Shown piece after piece: positions 1 through 6,850 of a DNA stretch of 10,885 bases. The notes beneath the pieces were generated by a model. That model saw nothing but the letters and a program-made list of their open reading frames with translations. It had not been told where the DNA came from and did not search any database. This DNA comes from an uncultured Planctomycetaceae bacterium (GTDB lineage Bacteria > Planctomycetota > Planctomycetia > Pirellulales > Pirellulaceae). The stretch's first letter is position 1. Every line of letters begins with the position of its first letter. The translations under genes and the position numbers were made by a program. The DNA is taken from assembly GCA_903921945.1 (NCBI GenBank), contig CAIXSC010000269.1, forward strand, positions 1 to 10,885. Reading direction: 5' to 3'.

Positions 1-59
1 CTGGCCCGCGTCGTCGCTCGTAAGAACTCGCAGCCAAGCGAGTCGCGGCAGCCCGGACA

Positions 60-78
60 CCCGCGATCTCTGCGCGGG
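60..78. terminator. Weak hairpin, possible terminator
   Basis: A perfect 6-bp inverted repeat CCCGCG/CGCGGG encloses a 7-base loop. On the plus strand a run of five T follows about ten bases later (88-92), too far for a classical intrinsic terminator. It could end a plus-strand transcript from the left, or be a chance GC palindrome. Confidence 0.22.
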
Positions 79-270
79 AATTGCCAGTTTTTGGGGAAAA
101 CGACCTCGATCGCCACTACCACGGAAGGGCATTGTCTGTTTTCCGCAGAATTTGTTGCGATCGTCGAAACCTCGGAGCGAAATCCAGCAGAAAGGCACGC
201 CTCGGTCTACGTACCGAAAAGGTCGCTCGGTGGAGTCACGGTTTCAAGCTTCGATTTCCGCGAAAACCTG

Positions 271-297
271 CCAAAAAGCCCAAAAAGCCCAAAAAGT
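271..297. repeat. Three tandem copies of a 9-bp unit
   Basis: The unit CCAAAAAGC occurs at 271-279 and 280-288, then as CCAAAAAGT at 289-297, ending 5 bases past the trkH/ktrB stop codon. Read on the gene's strand it is a series of short T5 runs separated by GGGC. This might act as a weak pausing or termination element, but no hairpin precedes the T runs. It may equally be simple slippage. Confidence 0.6.
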
Positions 298-302
298 TCG
301 GA

Positions 303-1697
303 TTACCCCACGAGCGGTTCCTCGGCGGCGAATTCAATCTTGCGATCACGCTCGCTGCGCGCCAGCGCGACGAACACTGTCAACGGCCCAAGGCGTCCGA
401 GAAACATTAATAGGATGATGATCAACCGCCCGAGACTGCTGAGCTTGGTCGTCATGCCGGTCGACAAACCGACGGTGCCGAGCGCCGAAACGCATTCGAA
501 CGCCATGTCGCGGAATCCCGAGTCGCCATTGTTGTTGGGGCCCGCCGATTGCTCGATCGTAAGCAGCAGCAACAGCCCGATCGACGCGATGATGGAAAAC
601 AGCAGCGCCGTGGCCACCGCTCGTTCCACAATCTGATGCGTAATCGACCGCCGGAAAACGTGGACCTTGCCGAAGCCCTGGAAGGTCGACCAGGCGCGGC
701 AGGCGAGCACCATGAACGTCGAAACTTTGAATCCGCCGCCTGTCGAGCACGGTCCGGCTCCGATCAGCATCAACAACATCGTGACGAAGAGCGTCGCGTC
801 GGTCAGCTTGGCGTAGTCGACCGTGTTGAAACCGGCGGTGCGCGGCGTCGTCGATTCGAACAGCGACGTCATCAGTTTCTGCGCAAGCGGCTTGCCAGCC
901 AACGCTCCGTCCCATTCCAGCACGAGGAACGCGAGCATGCCGAGCAACAGGAGCAAGGCGGTTCCGAGCAGCATCAGTTTGGAATGCAGCAGCAAGTGTC
1001 CCCATCGCTCGCCAACAGGATGCACGCGTTGGCGGTGCCAGTCCAGGATCACCGGAAAACCGATGCCTCCCAGAATAATCTCGATCGCAATCGTGAAGTT
1101 GACGATCGGATCGTGTTGGTAGCGCATCAGGTTGTCGTCTTCGAGTCCAAAGCCGGCATTGCAGAAGGCGGCGACCGAGTGGAACGCTCCATGCCACAAG
1201 GCGCTATCCCAAGGAAGCCCGTAACGCCACGCGAAGTTCACCGCCAGGATGGCCGCCCCCACCGCCTCGACGGCCAGCGTCGCGAGCAGCACGCCGCGGA
1301 GCACCCAGCGGATATCGGCTTGGCTGCCGGCCCCAAGCGTTTCCGAGATGATGGCCCGCTGCCGCAGGCTCTCCCGCGCGCCGAAGGTGAATGACACGAA
1401 GGTCGTTACCGTCATGATGCCGATACCGCCCACCTGGATGAGCGCGGCAATGATCAATTGGCCCGTGAAGGAATAGTCGTGTCCTGTCGAACGCACCGTG
1501 AGGCCGGTCACGCAGACGGCGCTCGTTGACGTGAACGCCGCGTCGAGCCATGAGATTGGCTGATGCTTTTCCACCGACCTTGTTCCGCGGCAAATCGGCA
1601 AGGTCAACAGAACCATTCCAAGCAGTATGGTGCCGGCGAACCAAAAGAAGGAAACACGAGCCGGATGACGGGTCAACGACCCGGCGAATTGGGACAT
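303..1697 (-). CDS. TrkH/KtrB family potassium uptake membrane subunit
   Basis: A 464-residue polytopic inner-membrane protein of the TrkH/KtrB/HKT superfamily, which takes up K+ (often with Na+) together with a cytosolic KtrA/TrkA ring. The four selectivity-filter loops are all visible: SAVCVTGLT near residues 59-67, FCNAGF near 178-183, TPRTAGF near 284-290 and GTVGLSTG near 407-414, each with the filter glycine. The intramembrane gating loop GAGPCSTGGGFK lies at 313-324. The C-terminal GRLGPLT (435-441) is also typical. Length fits KtrB (about 450 residues) rather than the longer proteobacterial TrkH. The start is the ATG 31 bp after the YbaK-like gene; no good ribosome-binding site precedes it, but a perfect hairpin does (1705-1722). 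It is the last gene of the minus-strand run. The family is certain; KtrB versus TrkH naming is inferred from length. Confidence 0.95.
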   Translation of the reverse strand: MSQFAGSLTRHPARVSFFWFAGTILLGMVLLTLPICRGTRSVEKHQPISWLDAAFTSTSAVCVTGLTVRSTGHDYSFTGQLIIAALIQVGGIGIMTVTTFVSFTFGARESLRQRAIISETLGAGSQADIRWVLRGVLLATLAVEAVGAAILAVNFAWRYGLPWDSALWHGAFHSVAAFCNAGFGLEDDNLMRYQHDPIVNFTIAIEIILGGIGFPVILDWHRQRVHPVGERWGHLLLHSKLMLLGTALLLLLGMLAFLVLEWDGALAGKPLAQKLMTSLFESTTPRTAGFNTVDYAKLTDATLFVTMLLMLIGAGPCSTGGGFKVSTFMVLACRAWSTFQGFGKVHVFRRSITHQIVERAVATALLFSIIASIGLLLLLTIEQSAGPNNNGDSGFRDMAFECVSALGTVGLSTGMTTKLSSLGRLIIILLMFLGRLGPLTVFVALARSERDRKIEFAAEEPLVG

Positions 1698-1704
1698 GCC
1701 AGTG

Positions 1705-1722
1705 CGCTTCGCTCGCGAAGCG
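1705..1722. promoter_or_regulatory. Perfect inverted repeat just upstream of the K+ transporter start
   Basis: CGCTTCGC-TC-GCGAAGCG is an 8-bp perfect palindrome with a 2-base centre (effectively 6 bp with a 6-base loop, or 7 bp with a 4-base loop). It fills most of the 31-bp gap between the YbaK-like gene and the potassium transporter and ends 7 bases before the ATG, where a ribosome-binding site would be expected. In RNA it would fold on either strand. It could limit translation initiation, protect a processed mRNA end, or attenuate read-through. There is no T-run, so a full terminator is unlikely. Confidence 0.4.
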
Positions 1723-1728
1723 GCTCCA

Positions 1729-2199
1729 TCAGGTTTTCGAGAAGGACAGGCGGCGCGGATTCGCGAGCCTTTCCCAATCGCTGGACGACATGATGATCGA
1801 ATGCGTTAACGATCCCGCATTGAAGGCCACGCGGCCATGCGACGCTCCGACCGCCGTATCGGCCCAGAGTTCGAACGGCAGAATCGGGTGCCCGAAAGGC
1901 GGAACGCATCCCGGCACCAGTCCCGTCAACGCCAGCAGTTCATCCGGAGTCGCGAAGCGGCTCTTTTTCGCCCCCAGCGATGCTTTGATCGCGGCCGAAT
2001 CAAGCTTGCGATCCGCGGGCAGAACGAAAAGGCCAAAGGTGTCGTCGATCTTCAGCAACAACGCTTTCGCGCCGACGGACAGCGGTTCTCCGCGGACGCG
2101 CGCCGAGTCCTCGGAGGTCGGTGTCGGCTCATGTTCCAACTCGCGGAATTCGGCGCCGCCCGCGATCAGCAGTTGTCGAATCGATTCCAGGACATTCAT
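1729..2199 (-). CDS. YbaK/ProX-type aminoacyl-tRNA deacylase domain protein
   Basis: A 156-residue free-standing editing domain of the YbaK / prolyl-tRNA synthetase-associated family, cytosolic trans-acting enzymes that hydrolyse mischarged tRNA (typically Cys-tRNA-Pro or Ala-tRNA-Pro). Family hallmarks are present: an N-terminal helix, the motif G-A-K-A-L-L-L-K at 43-50 whose Lys45 aligns with the conserved catalytic lysine, the loop GCVPPFG at 97-103, and FNAGS near 126-130 lining the active site. Length is normal for the family. The ATG start has a GGGAG Shine-Dalgarno (complement of 2209-2213) nine bases upstream, inside the last codons of the peptidase gene, and the two genes are only 6 bp apart. 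Substrate specificity cannot be read from the sequence; the ProX, YbaK and Ala-editing subgroups remain possible. Confidence 0.9.
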   Translation of the reverse strand: MNVLESIRQLLIAGGAEFRELEHEPTPTSEDSARVRGEPLSVGAKALLLKIDDTFGLFVLPADRKLDSAAIKASLGAKKSRFATPDELLALTGLVPGCVPPFGHPILPFELWADTAVGASHGRVAFNAGSLTHSIIMSSSDWERLANPRRLSFSKT

Positions 2200-2205
2200 C
2201 GCGTT

Positions 2206-5088
2206 TCACTCCCGCCGCGGTTCCACGCCGAGCAAATGACGGACGAGGAAGTCCGCGCGGCGCCGACGGCCATACGGGGTTTCCGCCGCGCCGTGGCCCG
2301 CGCCCGGAATCACGAGTAAATCGAAATCTTTGTCGGCACGCACCAGCGCGTCGACCACCTGCATCGTCGACGCGGGATCGACGTTCCGATCCATCTCGCC
2401 GACGATCAACAATAGCCGGCCCGCCAACCGATGGGCTTGCGCCGCGTTCGATTGCTCCTCGAAATGCGCTCCCACAGGCCAGCCCATCCAAAGCTCGTTC
2501 CACCAGACTTTATCCATGCGATTGTCATGGCAGCCGCAGTCGGCGACCGCCACGCGATAAAAGTCGCCGTGGGCGATAAGACCGCGGACCGCGTTTTGGC
2601 CGCCAGCGCTTCCCCCGTAAAGCCCGACGCGCGACAGGTCGAGTTCCGGATACTTCGCGCCGAGCGCCTTGATCCAGGCGATTCGATCGGGGAAGCCGGC
2701 GTCGCCGAGGTTTTTGTGGCAGACATCGTGGAACGATTTGCTCCGATGCGACGTCCCCATTCCGTCGATCATCACCACAACAAACCCGAGCTCGGCGATC
2801 TGCCGCGGGCCCGACTGGGTTCCCCATTCCTTCGGCACGTAGGCCGATTGGGGACCCGCGTAGATCTGCTCAACGACCGGCCAACGCCGCGATGGATCGA
2901 ACTGAGTCGGTCGAATCACGATGCCGTGAATGTCAGTCCGGCCATCCCGCCCCTTGGCAACAAATCGCTCGGGCATACGCCAGCCGGTCTCGAGCAGTCG
3001 CGACGCATCGGCCCGTTCCAATTCGCACACCAAGTCGCCCGTGTCCGCTTTCCGCAACTCGACGACGGGCGGCTGATCGACCCGCGACCACGTCGCCAGC
3101 AGCAATCGGCCATCAGGCGAGAACCGCCACCGATGCGTGCCGTCGGAACGCGTGAGCCGCGTCAGGCCGCTGCCATCGAAGTTGATGCGAATCAGATGGA
3201 CGTGATAGGGGTCCTGGTCGGGGTCGAGCCCCCCGACTCGCAGCCATAGCTGACGTTTCTCGTTATCCACCCGCTCGACGCCGCGCACCACCCAGTCACC
3301 CCGAGTGATCCGGTTCTTCACCGTTCCACGCGTGGTGTCGTACAGGTACAGATGGTTGTGCCCATCCCGTTCGCTCATCCAGATCGCCTCGCCCGTCTCG
3401 TCCAACCAATGCAAAAACTGCTTGTGGGCGTAGTCGAAGAATGTCGCCGAGCGTTCTTCGATGATCACTCGAAAGGAGCCGGTCGCCGGCGCCACCGCGA
3501 AGACTCGCGTGCATTGATGCCCGCGTTCGTGATGCGTGAATGTCAGCTCGGACGAATCCGGTCGCCACCGGACGCCGTCCAGCGACCACGTTTTTTCGGC
3601 GAGCGTCCGTTCCAGTTCTGGGGACAGCGGCACGACGCGCCGATCTTCCAGCGAGACGATCCGCGGACGGCGTTGCGGAAGCGGGTCCCCCGGCTTCGCA
3701 TACGTGAACGTGTGCAGCTTCGGTTGAAGTTGATCCCGGGGCGACGATTCAATGAGATGCACTTCGCGCTCCGGCGCCGCAAGCGTCTGCCAAGCCACCA
3801 CAAAGCGACCGTCGGGTGACCACTGGAACGGACCGCCATACGCATCTTCCGCCGTGCCATTGCTGGTCAGCGCGGTCGCATCCCGATCGTCTCGGGCATC
3901 GTCATCCGATTGCGCCTTGGCCGCGTCGGCGCCATCCGGCCGACGATCGACAAGCCGCAGGTTGTGGTCGACGACTTCGAGGGTCCAGCGACCGTCGGGT
4001 GAGTTCACCATAGGGCCGCGCTCGCCGTTGCGGTTGGTCGTCCGCGCGTTCGCGGGGCGGCGGCCGGTGGCTCGCGATGCGCCGCGATCGCCGGATTCGC
4101 GGCCGTTTCCGGTCGCGTCACGCGGTGCGGTCGGAGTGGCCGCCTGAGGTGGCTTTGTGGCGTCGTCAATCCGCGCCATGCTTGGCGTGGCTGCGGCGAC
4201 GAACACGGCGCGGCTCACACCCTTGGTGTCCGCGACCCGCCAAGCATGGCCGGCGAAGGAATGCTGTTCGCGTTGGGTGCCTGCGGCGAGTCGGCCGTAG
4301 CTACGCTCGGCGCCGTCGGCTGGCACCCAAAACAGTTCCAGATCGCTCTTGGTCGCATTCACGAAGAGCACGGCGGTTTCCTCGCCGCCGGCGACGCTCC
4401 GCTTCCAGAAAGCTTCCGCCGCGAGTGCAGGACCGTCGGCTCCCGGTTTGCCAGTGGCTTCCTGTTTCCCAGTAGCGCCAGGCTTCTCGTTCGCGCCGGG
4501 CTTTTCGTTGGCTGCGGGGCTTCCTTTCGTTCCGGGCGGGGACTGTTTGTTACCGGGGACGTCCGATCGAGTTGCGTCTGTCGTGGGTGAACCAAGACGC
4601 TTCAATGAGTGGTCGGAAAGCCGGAGTTCCCAATCCGCGTTGTAGGCGCGAAAGCGGAGACGCTGCCGGTCATCGGAAAGCTCCAGGCGTTCCAGCGGCA
4701 GTCGCGTGGCGGCGGCCGGCGGCGACAACGGAGGTTGCGCGGCGGCCTGGATCGCCTCGGCGAGCTTGCGATGGTCGAACGCCACTTTTCGCTCGCCACG
4801 CTCGGCGTCGACCCAGATGAACTCGTGCGAGTCCGGCCCCGTGTCGACTCGGTACCAAAACGCCGTTCCGGTCGCGTTCCACTGTGGTTCAACTCGGAGA
4901 CGGAAGACCCGATTGGCGAAACGCTGCTCGAGGTTGGCCGCTCGCTCGTAATCAGCGCGAGTGCCTTGCGCCGTCGCGGCATCGCCGATCATCGAGGCTG
5001 CCAGGGCGGTCGCGGCTGTCAGCGCGATCCTCAACGCATGCTTGGCCCGGGTTGGGGATGATGCTCGGTGGGTTGGGATTGTGCTCAT
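2206..5088 (-). CDS. Exported S9 family (DPP IV/prolyl oligopeptidase-like) peptidase
   Basis: A 960-residue serine peptidase with an N-terminal DPP IV-type beta-propeller and a C-terminal alpha/beta-hydrolase catalytic domain. A signal peptide is visible: a long basic n-region, a hydrophobic core at about 18-34, and probable cleavage after Ala-Thr-Ala at 40. Propeller-type SPDG repeats occur near 363, 424 and 657. The catalytic triad is Ser827 in GGSAGG (825-830), Asp900 in GEMDRNV, and His932 in PGAGHG. I do not see the double-Glu motif that DPP IV uses to bind a free N-terminus, so dipeptidyl-peptidase specificity is not assured. Three low-complexity inserts interrupt the propeller (about 165-220, 308-360 and 384-415); the first is built of NEKPGA/TGKPGA hexapeptides. 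The ATG overlaps the TGA of the upstream gene as ATGA and no strong ribosome-binding site is present, so translation is probably coupled. Role: likely degradation of proline-containing peptides outside the cytoplasm. Confidence 0.93.
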   Translation of the reverse strand: MSTIPTHRASSPTRAKHALRIALTAATALAASMIGDAATAQGTRADYERAANLEQRFANRVFRLRVEPQWNATGTAFWYRVDTGPDSHEFIWVDAERGERKVAFDHRKLAEAIQAAAQPPLSPPAAATRLPLERLELSDDRQRLRFRAYNADWELRLSDHSLKRLGSPTTDATRSDVPGNKQSPPGTKGSPAANEKPGANEKPGATGKQEATGKPGADGPALAAEAFWKRSVAGGEETAVLFVNATKSDLELFWVPADGAERSYGRLAAGTQREQHSFAGHAWRVADTKGVSRAVFVAAATPSMARIDDATKPPQAATPTAPRDATGNGRESGDRGASRATGRRPANARTTNRNGERGPMVNSPDGRWTLEVVDHNLRLVDRRPDGADAAKAQSDDDARDDRDATALTSNGTAEDAYGGPFQWSPDGRFVVAWQTLAAPEREVHLIESSPRDQLQPKLHTFTYAKPGDPLPQRRPRIVSLEDRRVVPLSPELERTLAEKTWSLDGVRWRPDSSELTFTHHERGHQCTRVFAVAPATGSFRVIIEERSATFFDYAHKQFLHWLDETGEAIWMSERDGHNHLYLYDTTRGTVKNRITRGDWVVRGVERVDNEKRQLWLRVGGLDPDQDPYHVHLIRINFDGSGLTRLTRSDGTHRWRFSPDGRLLLATWSRVDQPPVVELRKADTGDLVCELERADASRLLETGWRMPERFVAKGRDGRTDIHGIVIRPTQFDPSRRWPVVEQIYAGPQSAYVPKEWGTQSGPRQIAELGFVVVMIDGMGTSHRSKSFHDVCHKNLGDAGFPDRIAWIKALGAKYPELDLSRVGLYGGSAGGQNAVRGLIAHGDFYRVAVADCGCHDNRMDKVWWNELWMGWPVGAHFEEQSNAAQAHRLAGRLLLIVGEMDRNVDPASTMQVVDALVRADKDFDLLVIPGAGHGAAETPYGRRRRADFLVRHLLGVEPRRE
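4439..4510. repeat. Four degenerate 18-bp tandem repeats inside the S9 peptidase gene
   Basis: Consecutive 18-bp units (4439-4456, 4457-4474, 4475-4492, 4493-4510) encode the hexapeptides TGKPGA, TGKQEA, NEKPGA and NEKPGA on the minus strand. The last two differ at only three bases. The in-frame unit length means copy number could change without breaking the gene. The segment lies in a Pro/Gly/Lys-rich linker between propeller blades. Confidence 0.75.
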
Positions 5089-5420
5089 GGATTGGGACCG
5101 TCATCACGGTCGTGGCCGCTCTGCAGCGCCGCGGTGAGGTGGTGTCGGATCTCCTGTTCAATACGGCCGCGAAAGAGCATAGCGGCCATGGGAAGCTGGC
5201 AATGGACACGGGCCGATTGTTCGTCCACGACGATCTGCCCCGTGATCTGGAATCCAACAGCGGTAAAGCCGTAATGCAACTCGTTCTCGTGCCAAACGCC
5301 TCGCAGATTGCTCAACTGGTCGCCAAACCCCGCAGCCAGTCGGGGAAGGATCTCTTCCAGCCGGGCGCGGGCCGCCGACCGCCCCAATTGATGAAGCACG
5401 ACCGTCTGGAACTGGGCCAT
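5085..5420 (-). CDS. Polyhydroxyalkanoic acid system (PHA_gran_rgn-like) small protein
   Basis: A 111-residue soluble protein that I match to the polyhydroxyalkanoic acid system family (PF09650-type). The order of features agrees: an N-terminal 'H-x-L-G-x-x-x-A-R' helix (here HQLGRSAARARLEEIL, about 10-25), a strand pair with G-x-W and the hydrophobic pattern HYGFTAVGFQITGQI (about 49-63), a strand-rich VHCQLPMAAMLFRG stretch, and a terminal helix IEQEIRHHL. The family occurs near PHA synthesis genes in proteobacteria, but its members are widespread and mostly uncharacterised, and no phaC or phasin gene is nearby here. The gene lies 46 bp after mfnB and its TGA overlaps the ATG of the S9 peptidase. 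No signal peptide or membrane segment is seen. The match is from memory of the family pattern, so function stays open. Confidence 0.75.
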   Translation of the reverse strand: MAQFQTVVLHQLGRSAARARLEEILPRLAAGFGDQLSNLRGVWHENELHYGFTAVGFQITGQIVVDEQSARVHCQLPMAAMLFRGRIEQEIRHHLTAALQSGHDRDDGPNP

Positions 5421-5466
5421 GGGTGTTTATCCGAAGTGGAAAATGGAGGGCGGCTGCCGACAGCTA

Positions 5467-6240
5467 TTAGGCGCGAGCGGCGGGCTGAATGCGAGTAGCC
5501 GGCAGGTCGCGGTTGGCTTCCGCGGCAGGCAAGCCGTGCGAACTTTGGGAAACGCGGATTGCCAACGCTTGGGACCATTCGCGGATCCGTTCAGGCACCA
5601 ACTGGCCCGCTCGGTCGGGATGACAGACCGCGCCGCGCACCGCGACGTAATCGGGAGCGTAGGCGAGCGCCCGCGGCAAGTGCGTTCGGCGAAGCGAGCC
5701 GGCGAGGACCACGAGCCATCCAAGTTGACGGGCTCGGCGACAAATCGCAGCCAAACGTGCCTCGTCGAGCAAGTCGAACAGCGAACCTTGCTGCTTGCCC
5801 GCCGTGTCGATCAGGAGCGCGCCCGCAGCTAGTTTCTTCGCGCTATCCAAGATGGCTTCCGGTGGCGGCGAATTGGCGTGAACATCGTCTGCATAGGCCA
5901 CCGCAACCCGCGTCACGCTTTGGGGCAGCAATCGCCAAGCGGCGGAGAGCCGTTCTTGCCAATCCGGGCGGTCGCGCCAGCCCGACAAGCCGATCTTGGC
6001 GAATTGAAACCGACCCGCCATCGACAAACGCTGTTCGAGTTCCCTTTCGCCCAATTCGCCCAACGCGACGCTCATCGGTGTGGCCGCCGGCACTGCCGCC
6101 CGCAGCGCGGGCCAAATCGCTGGGTCGACGGCACCCAAAGCGCCAGCATGCGGTTCCTTCAGGTCGATCAGGTCCGCTCCGGCCGCCGCGGCGAGCGAGG
6201 CTTCTTCGACATCCCGAACACTGATCAGCAACCGCGTCAC
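5467..6240 (-). CDS. mfnB: (5-formylfuran-3-yl)methyl phosphate synthase, MfnB family
   Basis: A 257-residue TIM-barrel enzyme of the MfnB/DUF556 family, which condenses two glyceraldehyde-3-phosphate molecules into 4-(hydroxymethyl)-2-furancarboxaldehyde phosphate, the furan precursor of methanofuran-type C1 carriers. With the GTG start the N-terminus reads VTRLLISVRDVEEA. The Schiff-base lysine falls at Lys28 in IDLKEP (Lys27 in the Methanocaldococcus enzyme). Lys82 in FAKIGLS and the pair Asp145/Lys149 in IDTAGK match the other conserved active-site positions. The GTG (complement of 6238-6240) overlaps the TGA of the preceding gene as GTGA. The longer ORF starting at 6321 adds 27 residues that resemble nothing and should be discarded. 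A tail of about 20 residues extends beyond the usual family end. In bacteria, homologues accompany tetrahydromethanopterin-linked formaldehyde oxidation, which is known from methylotrophs and planctomycetes. Confidence 0.93.
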   Translation of the reverse strand: MTRLLISVRDVEEASLAAAAGADLIDLKEPHAGALGAVDPAIWPALRAAVPAATPMSVALGELGERELEQRLSMAGRFQFAKIGLSGWRDRPDWQERLSAAWRLLPQSVTRVAVAYADDVHANSPPPEAILDSAKKLAAGALLIDTAGKQQGSLFDLLDEARLAAICRRARQLGWLVVLAGSLRRTHLPRALAYAPDYVAVRGAVCHPDRAGQLVPERIREWSQALAIRVSQSSHGLPAAEANRDLPATRIQPAARA

Positions 6241-6850
6241 GGCGCCGACCCTTCGATGGTTGCCACGCCTTGGCAAGACGCGGCCGTCGACGATGACTCG
6301 CACGACTCGCCCGAGCAACAACGGCGGGCGCGATGGATGGCGGCCAGACGTCCGTTGAGTTGACAGATCGGAAGAGCGTGATCGGCTCGCACCAAGCGCC
6401 GCTTAAGATAATGTAACCATCCGCCCATTTGCCGAAGGCTGACGGGATTTCGCGGCGATGCCACTGGGGTTCCGCTTCGGCCAGACGCACGATGACGTTC
6501 GAGGTTTTGGCGGACGTGCGCTGCAAGGCGGCCAGCGGAACATCGCTTTGTCCGCGAAAGAACACCTCGACGACATCGATCGGAACGCGATACGGTTCAA
6601 CCTCCCCGAGGTACACCAGCAATTCGCCCTCTTGATAGGCTAAACGCGGGCGGCGAGCCCAGTTCGCGATCGCGACCGTCGCGACGGCGCCGAAGCCGCA
6701 GGCAATGGCGGACAAGACGTGGGACCACACGGGCCAGTCGTTCAAAAGGCCCCAGCCGAGACCGGTGGCGCCGGCCACGATGATCAGCAACGGGCAGACG
6801 AGCAGCGGCCAGACGGCGCGGCGGTTCGGTTTCAGCCAACATTCGTCCAT
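6237..6850 (-). CDS. Small two-helix membrane protein, frameshifted by a 14-bp insertion
   Basis: I do not recognise a named family. The protein starts MDECWLKPNRR and has two predicted membrane helices (about 14-35 and 42-62). A soluble beta-rich domain of about 100 residues follows (about 68-160, beginning RPRLAYQEGELLVYLGEVEP), which by its strand pattern could be a PH-like fold. After the codons for WCEPI the frame is broken by 14 inserted bases (6366-6379). Removing them continues the protein as CQLNGRLAAIHRARR and ends it at the TGA at 6239-6237, giving 199 residues and a GTGA overlap with mfnB. Left uncorrected, the frame runs antiparallel to sense and overlaps mfnB by almost 400 bases. 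The ATG at 6850 has no obvious Shine-Dalgarno. As the first gene of the run and translationally coupled to mfnB, it may be functionally linked to it, but this is only inference. Confidence 0.82.
6365..6379 (+). other. 15-base match to Illumina TruSeq adapter end, probable assembly artefact
   Basis: The plus strand reads AGATCGGAAGAGCGT here, identical to the first 15 bases of the read-through adapter of TruSeq libraries (minus strand ACGCTCTTCCGATCT). The 6-mer GATCGG occurs both at 6366-6371 and again at 6380-6385, so 14 bases can be excised cleanly. The excision restores the reading frame of the membrane-protein gene. A real insertion is possible but far less likely. Confidence 0.85.

Larger units (their letters stand above)
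1..302. other. Intergenic region downstream of trkH/ktrB, no gene recognised
   Basis: All frames that stay open here run into the antisense of the potassium transporter or off the window edge, and none of the translations resembles a protein family I know. The stretch is less GC-rich than its neighbours. It contains a short GC hairpin (60-78) and three 9-bp tandem repeats (271-297), listed separately. No clear intrinsic terminator with a T-run follows the transporter stop codon (TAA, complement of 303-305). A partner KtrA/TrkA gene is not visible. If it is linked, it would lie beyond the left edge. Confidence 0.6.

Noticed and set aside
1..132. Minus-strand frame open from an ATG at 132 to the left edge
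   Set aside because: No ribosome-binding site, no family resemblance and only 44 codons visible; all frames stay open here by GC bias.
1..636. Plus-strand frame open from the left edge through 636
   Set aside because: More than half of it is antisense to the potassium transporter and the remainder shows no family motif.
549..1394. 281-residue plus-strand ORF
   Set aside because: Antisense of the TrkH/KtrB gene, Gln/Arg/His-rich with no recognisable motif.
2431..3249. 272-residue plus-strand ORF
   Set aside because: Antisense of the catalytic half of the S9 peptidase, whose triad is clear on the other strand.
5843..6365. C-terminal part of the uncorrected 335-residue frame of the membrane protein
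   Set aside because: After the adapter-like insertion it overlaps mfnB in another frame and becomes Arg-rich; it is a product of the frameshift.
6366..6385. Natural 14-bp tandem duplication or programmed frameshift
   Set aside because: Only 6 bases repeat, not 14, and there is no slippery sequence; the exact adapter match explains it better.
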